A stretch of 64,000 bases of DNA from Streptomyces sp. HSG2 (GTDB lineage Bacteria > Actinomycetota > Actinomycetes > Streptomycetales > Streptomycetaceae), in the NCBI RefSeq assembly GCF_016598575.1, contig NZ_CP066801.1, positions 4,154,001-4,218,000 of the forward strand, given 5' to 3'. Within the stretch, counting starts at the first letter, position 1. Each line of letters starts with the position of its first letter. Position numbers and translations under genes: made by a program. The notes below the pieces were generated by a model. That model saw nothing but the letters and a program-made list of their open reading frames with translations, was not told the origin of the DNA and searched no databases. This document shows positions 40,980 to 50,445 of this stretch, one piece after another.

Positions 40980-41747
40980 GTGAGCGAGAAGAATCGTGAC
41001 GGAAAGCGCAACGCCCGCGAACGACTGGCAGTCGAGCGGGACAAGCGGAAACGCGCCGACAAGCGGCGCCGCGGACTGATCGTGGGGGCGGCGGTGGTCG
41101 GGGTCATGGGGTTGGCCGCCGTCATCGGGGTGATCGCCGCAGGGGCCGGTGGCGACGGCGAGTCGTCCGGTCCGGTGGTCGTGCCCTCCGGCGCGCAGGG
41201 GGAGGACGGGCTCGCCATCCCGGTCGGGCGGGACAGCGCAGGGTCCACGCTCACCGTCTGGGAGGACTTCCGCTGCCCGGCCTGCAAGGTCTTCGAGCAG
41301 AACTACAGCCCGGTGATCCACGAGCTGACCGAGGCGGGGCAACTCAAGGTCGAGTACCACCTGGCCACGCTCATCGACGGCAACATGGGTGGCACCGGCT
41401 CGGCGAACGCGGCGAACGCGGCGGCCTGCGCCCAGGACGCCGGGAAGTTCGTCCCGTACCACGACCTGCTGTTCGAGAACCAGCCGCCCGAGACCGACGA
41501 CGCCTACGCCCAGGACGCCAAGCTGTTCGAGCTGGCCGGGAAGGTCGACGGGCTGGACACCCAGGCATTCCGCGAGTGCGTCGAGGAGGGCACCCACGAC
41601 GCCTGGGTGGAGCGGTCGAACGCCGCCTTCCAGGACGGGAACTTCAGCGGTACTCCCACGGTGCTGCTCGACGGCACCGACATCTACCAGGACCGCGGCA
41701 TGACCCCGGACAAGCTCAAGGAGATGGTCGAGGAGGCCAACGGCTGA
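40980..41747 (+). CDS. Membrane-anchored DsbA-family protein
   Basis: 255 aa. Basic N-terminus (SEKNRDGKRNARERLAVERD), one membrane segment at about residues 33-55 (LIVGAAVVGVMGLAAVIGVI), then a thioredoxin/DsbA-like domain with the active site CPAC in VWEDFRCPACKVFEQNY, and GTPTVLLDGTDIYQDRG with the cis-Pro near the C-terminus. A further Cys pair lies at NAAACAQDAGKF and FRECVEEGTHDAW, absent from the paralog at 13180. GTG at 40980; RBS weak. 14 nt downstream of the trpA terminator. Lies upstream of lgt, which suggests a role in the cell envelope. Confidence 0.88.
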   Translation: MSEKNRDGKRNARERLAVERDKRKRADKRRRGLIVGAAVVGVMGLAAVIGVIAAGAGGDGESSGPVVVPSGAQGEDGLAIPVGRDSAGSTLTVWEDFRCPACKVFEQNYSPVIHELTEAGQLKVEYHLATLIDGNMGGTGSANAANAAACAQDAGKFVPYHDLLFENQPPETDDAYAQDAKLFELAGKVDGLDTQAFRECVEEGTHDAWVERSNAAFQDGNFSGTPTVLLDGTDIYQDRGMTPDKLKEMVEEANG

Positions 41748-41937
41748 CGGCGGCGGGGCCCGGTTCCAGGTCCCGCCCGTGGCGGACCCGTGGCCGGTCC
41801 GGCGGTCTTGGCGACGTCGAGGGCCGCGTCGGCGTCCCGGTCCGGAGACGGCCCCGCACGCCGAGCACGTCCACACACGGCGTTCGGAGATTCGCTTCAC
41901 CCCGCCCTGAAGGGCGGAGCACTGTGAACGAGCCTGG

Positions 41938-41943
41938 TAGCGT
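41938..41943 (+). promoter_or_regulatory. -10-like TAGCGT before lgt
   Basis: TAGCGT ends 10 nt before the ATG at 41954 and downstream of the alternative GTG at 41924. This places the transcript start after the GTG and supports the ATG as lgt start. Confidence 0.4.
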
Positions 41944-41953
41944 CGGACCTGCC

Positions 41954-42982
41954 ATGGAACTCGCCTTCATTCCCAGCCCGTCGCGCGGGGTGCTCTACCT
42001 GGGCCCCGTCCCGCTGCGCGGCTACGCCTTCTGCATCATCATCGGCGTCTTCGTCGCCGTCTGGCTCGGCAACAAGCGCTGGGTCGCGCGCGGCGGACAG
42101 GCCGGCACAGTGGCCGACATCGCGGTCTGGGCCGTGCCCTTCGGCTTGGTCGGCGGCAGGCTCTACCACGTGATCACCGACTACCAGCTGTACTTCGGCG
42201 AGGGTCGGGACTGGGTCGACGCGTTCAAGATCTGGGAGGGCGGGCTCGGGATCTGGGGCGCCATCGCCTTCGGCGCGCTGGGCGCCTGGATCGGCTGCCG
42301 GCGGCGGGGCATCCCCCTGCCCGCCTACGCCGACGCCGTGGCGCCCGGCATCGCGCTCGCCCAGGCGATCGGCCGCTGGGGCAACTGGTTCAATCAGGAA
42401 CTGTACGGGAAGGCCACGGATCTCCCCTGGGCCGTGGAGATCACCTCGTCGGCGGACGGCAGGGCGCCCGGCACCTACCACCCGACGTTCCTGTACGAGT
42501 CCCTGTGGTGTGTGGGCGTCGCCCTGCTGGTGATCTGGGCCGACCGTCGCTTCACCCTGGGCCGCGGCCGGGCCTTCGCCCTCTACGTGGCGGCGTACTG
42601 CGCCGGCCGCTTCTGGGTCGAGTACCTGCGAGTCGACGAGGCGCACCAGGTCCTGGGGCTGCGACTGAACAACTGGACGGCCGTTCTGGTCTTCCTGCTG
42701 GCCGTCGCCTACATCGTGGTGTCGGCGAGGACGCGGCCGGGCAGGGAGATCGAGGTCGAGCCGGGCGCGGCCGACCCCGAGCGGACCGGTGGCGAATCCG
42801 GGGCGGAATCCGCGGTCCCCGCCGCGGCGCGGCCCGCGGACGACGCGGAGCGCGCCGGCACCCCGCCGGACCGGCCCGTCGCCGCCGACGGCGGTGAGGG
42901 CGCGACAGACCCCACCGGCACGCCTCGGCCGGAATCCGCCGAGGCGGACCAGGCCGGGGTGGACCCGCTGAAGAAGGGCTGA
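41954..42982 (+). CDS. lgt: Prolipoprotein diacylglyceryl transferase
   Basis: 342 aa. Membrane enzyme that transfers diacylglycerol from phosphatidylglycerol to the lipobox Cys of prolipoproteins; the step before LspA. Seven membrane segments; family motifs LRGYAFCIIIGVFVAVWLGN, VGGRLYHVITDYQLYF, WEGGLGIWGAIAFGA, IALAQAIGRWGNWFNQELYG and YHPTFLYESLWC. The C-terminal about 85 residues are a hydrophilic tail rich in Glu/Ala/Gly, common in actinobacterial Lgt. ATG at 41954 chosen; a GTG at 41924 with GGCGGAG upstream is in frame, but the likely promoter lies after it and the N-terminus MELAFIPSPSRGVLYLG fits the family. Confidence 0.94.
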   Translation: MELAFIPSPSRGVLYLGPVPLRGYAFCIIIGVFVAVWLGNKRWVARGGQAGTVADIAVWAVPFGLVGGRLYHVITDYQLYFGEGRDWVDAFKIWEGGLGIWGAIAFGALGAWIGCRRRGIPLPAYADAVAPGIALAQAIGRWGNWFNQELYGKATDLPWAVEITSSADGRAPGTYHPTFLYESLWCVGVALLVIWADRRFTLGRGRAFALYVAAYCAGRFWVEYLRVDEAHQVLGLRLNNWTAVLVFLLAVAYIVVSARTRPGREIEVEPGAADPERTGGESGAESAVPAAARPADDAERAGTPPDRPVAADGGEGATDPTGTPRPESAEADQAGVDPLKKG

Positions 42983-42998
42983 GCGCCCTCCCGAGGCC

Positions 42999-43016
42999 GG
43001 TGAGCACAGCCTCACC
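42999..43016. promoter_or_regulatory. Inverted repeat resembling a DtxR/DmdR-type box before the VIT gene
   Basis: GGTGAG (42999-43004), 6-nt spacer, CTCACC (43011-43016). The sequence TGAGCACAGCCTCACCT matches about 12 of 19 positions of the actinobacterial iron-box consensus. It lies about 25-30 bp upstream of a TAGCTT -10-like box (43044-43049). Suggestive only. Confidence 0.3.
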
Positions 43017-43111
43017 TCGCCGGCGCCCGCGCCGGCACCGACGTAGCTTGGCTCCTGTGGAGAAGTCGAGGCGCGTCGGACGCGCCTGAGCGAGGGGTAC
43101 CGGGGGTCGTC

Positions 43112-43843
43112 GTGTCCGCCATCGAACGCAGAGCCGCGCTCCACGCGGCGCACCGGCGCAACCACACCCACCGCGACGTCACGGGTGGGTGGCTCCGACC
43201 GGCCGTGTTCGGAGCCATGGACGGACTCGTCTCCAACTTCGCCCTGATGTCCGGTGTCGCGGGCGGCTCCCTGGACCGTCAGGCCATCGTGTTGAGCGGG
43301 CTGGCGGGCCTCGCGGCCGGTGCCTTCTCGATGGCCGCGGGGGAGTACACCTCCGTCGCCAGTCAGAGGGAGCTGGTCGAGGCCGAGCTCGACGTCGAAC
43401 GCGGCGAACTGCGCCGGCATCCTCAGGACGAGCAGGCCGAGCTGGCCGCCCTCTACGTGGCGCGCGGTGTCGAGCCGGCCCTGGCCCGTCGGGTCGCACG
43501 ACAGTTGTCACGCGACCCCGAGCAGGCCTTGGAGATCCACGCCCGTGAGGAGCTGGGCGTGGCCCCGGGCGACCTGCCCTCCCCCCGGGTGGCGGCCCTG
43601 TCGTCGTTCCTCTCCTTCGCCGTGGGGGCGGTGCTCCCGGTGCTGCCCTACCTGCTCGGTGCCCACGCGTTGTGGCCGGCCGCGCTGCTCGCTCTGGCCG
43701 GGCTCTTCGTCTGCGGGGCGTTGGTGTCCCAGGTGACCGCGCGCAGCTGGTGGTACAGCGGCCTTCGACAGCTCGCCCTGGGTGCCGGGGCGGCCGGCGT
43801 GACCTACGCTCTGGGTGCCCTGTTCGGCACCGCCCTGGGGTGA
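43112..43843 (+). CDS. VIT-family Fe/Mn transporter-like protein
   Basis: 243 aa. VIT1/CCC1 family: five membrane helices, first near LRPAVFGAMDGLVSNFALMS, then GLAGLAAGAFSMAAGEYTSV with Met/Glu metal ligands, a cytoplasmic acidic helical hairpin (YTSVASQRELVEAELDVERG to EELGVAPGDL) that binds metal, and three more helices at the C-terminus. These proteins move Fe2+ or Mn2+ out of the cytosol against proton flux. Start GTG at 43112. The inverted repeat at 42999 could be a metal-responsive operator. Stands alone between lgt and gltB. Confidence 0.9.
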   Translation: MSAIERRAALHAAHRRNHTHRDVTGGWLRPAVFGAMDGLVSNFALMSGVAGGSLDRQAIVLSGLAGLAAGAFSMAAGEYTSVASQRELVEAELDVERGELRRHPQDEQAELAALYVARGVEPALARRVARQLSRDPEQALEIHAREELGVAPGDLPSPRVAALSSFLSFAVGAVLPVLPYLLGAHALWPAALLALAGLFVCGALVSQVTARSWWYSGLRQLALGAGAAGVTYALGALFGTALG

Positions 43844-44161
43844 TCGCTCGGCGCGCGTGTGCACGCCATCGGGGGAGGAGTCGTTACCCGCTGGTTTCGC
43901 GTGTGTGACCACGGGGCATGAGCCGTAAGCACTGTGAGCAAAGAGGCTCGCCGCACACCTGCGGAGGGGGCGAGGGAGCCCCCTCCTCCTCCGAGCCGAC
44001 CATCTCGCCGCACCCCGGGCGTCGTCCGAATGGTGGAACGGGCTATCCGCTTCCCGAGATCGGACCCATCATGTAGCCTGCACGAAATTTTCTCGACCAC
44101 GCAGAGGGCCAACGTCGTCCCTCGGCACCACACATGCCATTCGACGACGACGGGAGAGCCG
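43844..44161. other. Intergenic region before gltB with hairpin and promoter-like box
   Basis: 318 nt without a gene. A 9-bp hairpin GGAGGGGGC/GCCCCCTCC with 6-nt loop (43963-43986) is probably the VIT gene terminator. A -10-like TAGCCT is at 44074-44079, which would start the gltB mRNA near 44086 with a 75-nt leader. The gltB frame is open back to 43934 but the peptide there is not conserved. Confidence 0.5.
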
Positions 44162-47100
44162 ATGCGTTCGCCGCGCCAGCCGTCCCAGCACTCCGTGACC
44201 GGCCGAAACCGGTCGTTCATGGATGCCCGCCCTGCCGCGCAGGGTCTGTACGACCCCCGTGACGAGCACGACGCCTGCGGGGTCGGCTTCGTCGCCACCC
44301 TGACCGGCGAGGCGTCCCACACCCTGGTGGACCAGGCGCTGAACGTACTGCGCAACCTCGAACACCGTGGCGCCACCGGCTCCGAACCCGACTCGGGCGA
44401 CGGCGCCGGTCTGCTCTCACAGGTCCCCGACGCCTTCCTTCGCGCGGTGGCCGGTTTCGAGCTGCCCGAGGCCGGCGCCTACGCCGTCGGCATCGCCTTC
44501 CTGCCGGAGACGGCCACCGACGAAGCCGTCTCGGCCGTCGAGGCCGTCGTGGTCGAGGAGGGACTGGAGGTGCTCGGCTGGCGTGAGGTGCCCGTCGCCC
44601 CCCAGCTGCTCGGGGCCACCGCCCGCGCCACGATGCCGGTGTTCCGCCAGCTGTTCGTCGCGGACGGCGAAACCAAGGGCATCGCGTTGGACCGCAAGGC
44701 CTTCGTGGTACGCAAACGCGCCGAACGCGAGGTCGGCGTGTACTTCCCGTCGCTGTCCGCCCGGACCATCGTCTACAAGGGCATGCTCACCACGGGCCAG
44801 CTGGAACCCTTCTTCCCCGACCTGTCCGACCGGCGCTTCGCCTCCGCGATCGCCCTGGTCCACTCGCGGTTCTCCACCAACACCTTCCCTTCCTGGCCGC
44901 TGGCGCACCCGTACCGTTTCGTCGCGCACAACGGAGAGATCAACACCGTGCGGGGCAACCGCAACTGGATGCGCGCACGCGAGACGCAACTCCGGTCCGA
45001 CCTCTTCGGCGGGGCGGGATCGGGCGACGCCCGGGGCACGGGGCTGGAGCGGGTCTTCCCGGTCTGCACGCCCGACGCGTCGGACTCGGCCTCGTTCGAC
45101 GAGGTACTCGAACTGTTGCACCTGGGCGGCCGGTCGCTGCCGCACTCCGTGCTGATGATGATCCCGGAGGCGTGGGAGAACCACGACTCCATGGACCCCG
45201 CACGACGTGCCTTCTACCAGTACCACTCCACCATGATGGAGCCCTGGGACGGGCCGGCGTGCGTCACCTTCACCGACGGGACCCAGGTCGGCGCGGTCCT
45301 CGACCGCAACGGTCTGCGCCCGGGACGCTACTGGGTCACCGACGACGGCCTCGTCGTGCTCGGCTCCGAGGTCGGCGTGCTCGACATCGACCCGGCCCGG
45401 GTCGTCCGCAAGGGCCGGCTCCAGCCCGGCCGGATGTTCCTCGTGGACACCGCCGAGCACCGCATCGTCGAGGACGACGAGATCAAGGCCCGGCTCGCCG
45501 CCGAGGCGCCCTACGCCGAATGGCTGGAGGCCGGCGAGATCGACCTGGGCGACCTGCCGGAGCGCGAGCACATCGTGCACACCCACGCCTCGGTCACCCG
45601 TCGACAGCAGACCTTCGGCTACACCGAGGAGGAGCTGCGCGTCCTCCTCGCGCCGATGGCCCGGACCGGTGCGGAGCCCATCGGGTCCATGGGCACCGAC
45701 TCGCCGATCGCGGCGCTCTCCGAACGCCCCCGTCTGCTCTTCGACTACTTCACCCAGCTGTTCGCCCAGGTCACCAACCCGCCCCTGGACGCCATCCGGG
45801 AAGAGCTGGTCACCTCGCTGCGGTCCTCCCTGGGGCCGCAGGGCAACCTGTTGGAGCCCACCGCCGCCTCCTGCCGCAGCGTGGTGCTGCCCTTCCCGGT
45901 GATCGACAACGACGAGCTGGCCAAGCTCATCCACATCAACGCCGACGGCGACCTGCCCGGCTTCGAGTCGGCCACGCTCTCCGGCCTCTACCGGGTGCAG
46001 GGCGGCGGCGAGGCACTGGCCGCGCGCCTCGCCGAGGTGTGCGCCGAGGCCGACGCCGCCATAGAGAACGGCGCCCGGCTCATCGTGCTCTCCGACCGGC
46101 ACTCGGACGCCGAGCACGCGCCGATCCCGTCCCTGCTGCTCACCGCCGCCGTCCATCACCACCTCATCCGCACCAGACAGCGCACCCGGGTGGGCCTGCT
46201 CGTGGAGGCCGGCGACGTCCGCGAGGTCCACCACGTCGCCCTGCTCATCGGATACGGCGCGGCGGCGGTCAACCCCTACCTGGCCATGGAGTCCGTCGAG
46301 GACCTGGTGCGCGCGGGCACCTTCCTGCCGGGCGCCGCTCCGGAAGAGGCGATCGGGAACCTGATCACCGCGCTCGGCAAGGGCGTGCTCAAGGTGATGT
46401 CCAAGATGGGCATCTCCACCGTGGCCTCCTACCGCGGAGCGCAGGTCTTCGAGGCGGTCGGCCTCGACGAGGACTTCGTGGCGACGTACTTCCAGGGCAC
46501 CGCCACCAAGATCGGTGGAGTCGGCCTCGACGTCGTCGCCCGGGAGGTCGCGGCCCGGCACGCCAAGGCCTACCCGGCCTCCGGCATCGCCCCCGCGCAC
46601 CGGACGCTGGAGATCGGCGGCGAGTACCAGTGGCGCCGGGAGGGGGAACCGCACCTCTTCGACCCGGAGACGGTGTTCCGCCTCCAGCACGCCACGCGCG
46701 CGGGTCGCTACGACGTCTTCAAGAAGTACACCGCGCGGGTGAACGAACAGTCCGAGCGGCTGATGACGCTCCGGGGACTGTTCGGTCTGTCCTCCGACCG
46801 CGCGCCGGTGCCCCTCGACGAGGTGGAGCCCGTCTCCGAGATCGTCAAGCGCTTCTCGACGGGAGCCATGTCCTACGGCTCCATCTCGCAGGAGGCACAC
46901 GAGACCCTGGCCATCGCCATGAACCGGTTGGGCGGCAAGTCCAACACGGGCGAGGGCGGCGAGGACCCCGAGCGCCTCCACGACCCGGACCGCAGGTCGT
47001 CGATCAAACAGGTCGCCTCCGGCCGCTTCGGTGTCACCAGCGAGTACCTGGTCAACGCGGACGACATCCAGATCAAGATGGCCCAGGGCGCCAAGCCGGG

Positions 47101-48787
47101 CGAGGGCGGCCAGCTCCCCGGCCACAAGGTGTACCCATGGGTGGCCAGGACGCGACACTCCACGCCGGGCGTGGGGCTGATCTCCCCGCCGCCGCACCAC
47201 GACATCTACTCCATCGAGGACCTCGCACAGCTGATCCACGACCTCAAGAACGCCAACCCCTCGGCCCGCATCCATGTCAAGCTCGTCTCCGAGGTCGGCG
47301 TGGGCACGGTCGCGGCCGGTGTCTCCAAGGCGCACGCGGACGTGGTGCTCGTCTCCGGACACGACGGCGGAACCGGGGCCTCCCCCCTCACCTCTCTGAA
47401 GCACGCCGGCGGACCCTGGGAGCTGGGCCTCGCCGAGACCCAGCAGACCCTGCTGCTCAACGGCCTGCGGGATCGGATCGTGGTCCAGACCGACGGGCAG
47501 CTCAAGACGGGCCGGGACGTCGTGATCGCCGCCCTCCTCGGCGCGGAGGAGTTCGGGTTCGCCACCGCGCCGCTGGTCGTCTCCGGGTGCGTCATGATGC
47601 GCGTCTGCCACCTCGACACCTGCCCCGTCGGCATCGCCACCCAAAACCCCACGCTCCGGGATCGCTACGCCGGCAAGGCCGAGCACGTGGTCAACTTCTT
47701 CCGTTACATCGCCGAGGAGGTCCGCGAACTGCTCGCCGAACTGGGCTTCCGCACCCTCGACGAGGCGGTCGGCCGGGCCGAGGTCCTCGACGTCACCCGT
47801 GCCGTCGACCACTGGAAGGCGCGTGGGCTGGACCTGGCGCCGCTGCTCCACGTGCCCGAACTGCCCGAGGGAGCGGTGCGCCACCGCGTGGTGGAGCAGG
47901 ACCACGGTTTGGAGAAGGCTCTGGACAACGAGCTGATCAGGCTCGCCGCGGACGCGCTGTCCGCGGACGACCCCGCCGACGCGCCGCCGGTGCGCGCCCA
48001 GGTCGCCATCCGCAACATCAACCGGACGGTCGGGACGATGCTCGGCCACGAGGTGACCCGGAGGTTCGGAGGCGCCGGCCTGCCCGACGACACGGTGGAC
48101 ATCACGTTCACCGGCTCGGCCGGCCAGTCCTTCGGCGCGTTCCTCCCTCGGGGCGTCACCCTGCGGCTGGAGGGCGACGCCAACGACTACGTCGGCAAGG
48201 GCCTGTCCGGCGGCAGGATCGTGGTGCGGCCCGACCGGCGCGCCGATCATCTCGCCGAGTACAGCGTCATCGCCGGCAACACGCTCGCCTACGGGGCCAC
48301 CGGAGGCGAGATGTTCCTGCGGGGCAAGGTCGGCGAGCGCTTCTGCGTGCGGAACTCGGGCGCCACGGTCGTCTCCGAGGGCGTCGGCGACCACGGATGC
48401 GAGTACATGACCGGCGGCCACGCGGTCGTCCTCGGCGAGACCGGTCGCAACTTCGCGGCCGGCATGTCGGGAGGGGTCGCCTACGTCCTCGATCTCGACC
48501 GCGGCGACGTCAACCCGGGGAACCTGGGAGCCGTGGAGGAGCCCGACGACGCCGACCTGGCTCGGCTGCGGGACATGGTGCGCCGGCATCACGAGGAGAC
48601 CGGTTCGACCGTGGCCGGGACCCTGCTCGCCGAGTGGGACGGGCCCTCCGGCGCCGCCCGCCGCTTCAGCAAGATCATCCCTGGTACCTACAAGGCAGTG
48701 CTCGCCGCCAAGGACGCCGCCGAGCGAGCCGGACTCCCCGAGTCCGCGACCCACGAGAAGATGATGGAGGCGGCGATCAATGGCTGA
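44162..48787 (+). CDS. gltB: Glutamate synthase large subunit
   Basis: 1541 aa. NADPH-dependent glutamate synthase alpha subunit. N-terminal class II glutaminase with catalytic Cys at residue 39 (EHDACGVGFVATLTGE), so a pro-sequence of 38 residues is removed. Central and FMN-binding domains; FMN region HDGGTGASPLTSLKHAG. The [3Fe-4S] cysteines are in CVMMRVCHLDTCPVGIATQ. C-terminal GXGXG beta-helix domain (GDHGCEYMTGG, GMSGGVAYVLD). ATG at 44162 chosen (GGGAG upstream, MRSPRQPSQHS). Its 3' end overlaps gltD by 8 nt. Confidence 0.97.
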   Translation: MRSPRQPSQHSVTGRNRSFMDARPAAQGLYDPRDEHDACGVGFVATLTGEASHTLVDQALNVLRNLEHRGATGSEPDSGDGAGLLSQVPDAFLRAVAGFELPEAGAYAVGIAFLPETATDEAVSAVEAVVVEEGLEVLGWREVPVAPQLLGATARATMPVFRQLFVADGETKGIALDRKAFVVRKRAEREVGVYFPSLSARTIVYKGMLTTGQLEPFFPDLSDRRFASAIALVHSRFSTNTFPSWPLAHPYRFVAHNGEINTVRGNRNWMRARETQLRSDLFGGAGSGDARGTGLERVFPVCTPDASDSASFDEVLELLHLGGRSLPHSVLMMIPEAWENHDSMDPARRAFYQYHSTMMEPWDGPACVTFTDGTQVGAVLDRNGLRPGRYWVTDDGLVVLGSEVGVLDIDPARVVRKGRLQPGRMFLVDTAEHRIVEDDEIKARLAAEAPYAEWLEAGEIDLGDLPEREHIVHTHASVTRRQQTFGYTEEELRVLLAPMARTGAEPIGSMGTDSPIAALSERPRLLFDYFTQLFAQVTNPPLDAIREELVTSLRSSLGPQGNLLEPTAASCRSVVLPFPVIDNDELAKLIHINADGDLPGFESATLSGLYRVQGGGEALAARLAEVCAEADAAIENGARLIVLSDRHSDAEHAPIPSLLLTAAVHHHLIRTRQRTRVGLLVEAGDVREVHHVALLIGYGAAAVNPYLAMESVEDLVRAGTFLPGAAPEEAIGNLITALGKGVLKVMSKMGISTVASYRGAQVFEAVGLDEDFVATYFQGTATKIGGVGLDVVAREVAARHAKAYPASGIAPAHRTLEIGGEYQWRREGEPHLFDPETVFRLQHATRAGRYDVFKKYTARVNEQSERLMTLRGLFGLSSDRAPVPLDEVEPVSEIVKRFSTGAMSYGSISQEAHETLAIAMNRLGGKSNTGEGGEDPERLHDPDRRSSIKQVASGRFGVTSEYLVNADDIQIKMAQGAKPGEGGQLPGHKVYPWVARTRHSTPGVGLISPPPHHDIYSIEDLAQLIHDLKNANPSARIHVKLVSEVGVGTVAAGVSKAHADVVLVSGHDGGTGASPLTSLKHAGGPWELGLAETQQTLLLNGLRDRIVVQTDGQLKTGRDVVIAALLGAEEFGFATAPLVVSGCVMMRVCHLDTCPVGIATQNPTLRDRYAGKAEHVVNFFRYIAEEVRELLAELGFRTLDEAVGRAEVLDVTRAVDHWKARGLDLAPLLHVPELPEGAVRHRVVEQDHGLEKALDNELIRLAADALSADDPADAPPVRAQVAIRNINRTVGTMLGHEVTRRFGGAGLPDDTVDITFTGSAGQSFGAFLPRGVTLRLEGDANDYVGKGLSGGRIVVRPDRRADHLAEYSVIAGNTLAYGATGGEMFLRGKVGERFCVRNSGATVVSEGVGDHGCEYMTGGHAVVLGETGRNFAAGMSGGVAYVLDLDRGDVNPGNLGAVEEPDDADLARLRDMVRRHHEETGSTVAGTLLAEWDGPSGAARRFSKIIPGTYKAVLAAKDAAERAGLPESATHEKMMEAAING

Positions 48788-50243
48788 TCCCAAGGGTTTT
48801 TTGGAGCACGGTCGCGAGGTCGCCCGATCCCGCCCCGTCGGCGAACGCGTCCGGGACTGGAGCGAGGTCCACGTCCCCGGCTCCCTGTTGCCGATCATCA
48901 GCACGCAGGCCGGCCGTTGCATGGACTGCGGTATCCCCTTCTGCCACAACGGCTGTCCCCTCGGGAACCTGATCCCCGAGTGGAACGACTACGCCTACCG
49001 GGAGGACTGGGGCGCCGCGTCCGAGCGGCTCCACGCCACCAACAACTTCCCGGAGTTCACGGGCCGCCTCTGCCCGGCCCCCTGTGAGGCCGCCTGCGTC
49101 CTCGGCATCAACCAGCCGGCGGTGACCATCAAGAACGTCGAGGTCTCCATCATCGACAAGGCGTGGGAGACCGGCGACGTCGCTCCCCGGCCGCCGGAGC
49201 GGCTGTCCGGTAAGACCGTCGCGGTGGTGGGGTCGGGCCCCGCCGGCCTCGCCGCCGCCCAGCAGCTCACCCGGGCCGGGCACACCGTCGCCGTCTACGA
49301 GCGCGCCGACCGCGTCGGCGGACTCCTCCGCTACGGTATCCCCGAGTTCAAGATGGAGAAGCGGCACATCAACCGTCGCATCGAGCAGATGCGTGCGGAA
49401 GGCACGCGCTTCCGCACCGGTATCGAGATCGGCCGCGATCTGGAGGCCGGCGACCTCAAGAAGCGCTACGACGCCGTCGTCCTGGCGGTCGGCGCCACCA
49501 CCGCCCGCGACCTTCCGGTCCCGGGCAGGGACCTGAGCGGCATCCACCAGGCCATGGAGTACCTGCCGCTGGCCAACAAGGTGCAGGAGGGTGACCACGT
49601 CGCCCCGCCGATCACCGCCGAGGGCAAGCACGTCGTGGTCATCGGCGGTGGGGACACCGGCGCGGACTGCGTGGGCACCGCGCACCGCCAGGGCGCGGCG
49701 TCCGTCACCCAGCTGGAGATCATGCCGCGTCCGGGTGAGGAGCGGGACCCGCTGGCCCAGCCGTGGCCGACCTTCCCGATGCTCTACAAGGTCACCTCGG
49801 CGCACGAAGAGGGCGGTGAACGGGTCTACTCCGTCTCCACCACCCGCTTCGAGGGCGACGCGGAGGGGCGGGTGCAGTGGCTGCACCTGACCGAGGTGGA
49901 GCTCGGCGACGGTGGTCTCACCCCCAAGCCTGGCACCGAACGGCGGATCCCCGCACAGTTGGTCACCCTCGCCATGGGCTTCACCGGGACCGACCGGGAC
50001 AACGGTCTCGTGGACCAGTTCGGCCTGGAGCTCGACGAACGCGGTAACATCGCCCGTGACGGCGATTTCCGGACCAGTGTCCCGGGTGTCTACGTCGCCG
50101 GGGACGCCGGCCGCGGTCAATCGCTCATCGTATGGGCGATCGCCGAGGGCCGTTCGGCGGCCCGGGGCGTGGACCGGTTCCTGGCCGGAGCGAGTGACCT
50201 CCCGGCACCGATCCGGCCCACCGATCGCGCACTGGTGGTCTGA
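48780..50243 (+). CDS. gltD: Glutamate synthase small subunit
   Basis: 487 aa. Passes electrons from NADPH via FAD and Fe-S clusters to GltB. N-terminal Cys clusters CMDCGIPFCHNGCPLGN and RLCPAPCEAAC for [4Fe-4S]; FAD-binding VAVVGSGPAGLAAAQQLTRA and the NADPH-binding VVVIGGGDTGADCVGT; FAD C-terminal motif VYVAGDAGRGQSLIVWAIA. ATG at 48780 overlaps gltB, so subunits are made together. Ends with a strong terminator. Confidence 0.97.
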   Translation: MADPKGFLEHGREVARSRPVGERVRDWSEVHVPGSLLPIISTQAGRCMDCGIPFCHNGCPLGNLIPEWNDYAYREDWGAASERLHATNNFPEFTGRLCPAPCEAACVLGINQPAVTIKNVEVSIIDKAWETGDVAPRPPERLSGKTVAVVGSGPAGLAAAQQLTRAGHTVAVYERADRVGGLLRYGIPEFKMEKRHINRRIEQMRAEGTRFRTGIEIGRDLEAGDLKKRYDAVVLAVGATTARDLPVPGRDLSGIHQAMEYLPLANKVQEGDHVAPPITAEGKHVVVIGGGDTGADCVGTAHRQGAASVTQLEIMPRPGEERDPLAQPWPTFPMLYKVTSAHEEGGERVYSVSTTRFEGDAEGRVQWLHLTEVELGDGGLTPKPGTERRIPAQLVTLAMGFTGTDRDNGLVDQFGLELDERGNIARDGDFRTSVPGVYVAGDAGRGQSLIVWAIAEGRSAARGVDRFLAGASDLPAPIRPTDRALVV

Positions 50244-50284
50244 CGCCGCCCCGAGAACGTCCCGCACAACGGCGTGCGGAACAC

Positions 50285-50328
50285 GACGGCACCCGCCCTC
50301 GTCCCCGACCGGACGGGCGGGTGCCGTC
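50285..50328. terminator. Hairpin terminator after gltD
   Basis: Perfect 14-bp inverted repeat GACGGCACCCGCCC (50285-50298) with arm 50315-50328 and 16-nt loop. Lies between gltD and the convergent chitosanase gene. Confidence 0.85.
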
Positions 50329-50445
50329 ACCCTTTCGGCCTATGGTCGCCCGCCTCACGTCGGCACGGCGCCCCGGAGAGCCCCGGGCCCGAGGGCGAGA
50401 GGTACCCGCCGACGGCGGCGGGCCCGGGACCGCCGGGCGGCTCGA

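Noticed and set aside
41902..41926. GTG start for lgt at 41924 with a CCGCCC-TGAA-GGGCGG hairpin that could mask its SD
   Set aside because: The probable promoter TAGCGT lies downstream of it and the N-terminus from ATG 41954 fits the family, so an SD-masking switch is unlikely.
43934..44161. In-frame upstream extension of gltB
   Set aside because: The peptide is Pro/Arg-rich without family similarity, and a promoter-like TAGCCT lies inside it.
44417..48949. About 1500-codon minus-strand frame opposite gltB
   Set aside because: Antisense shadow of gltB with biased composition and no conserved motif.
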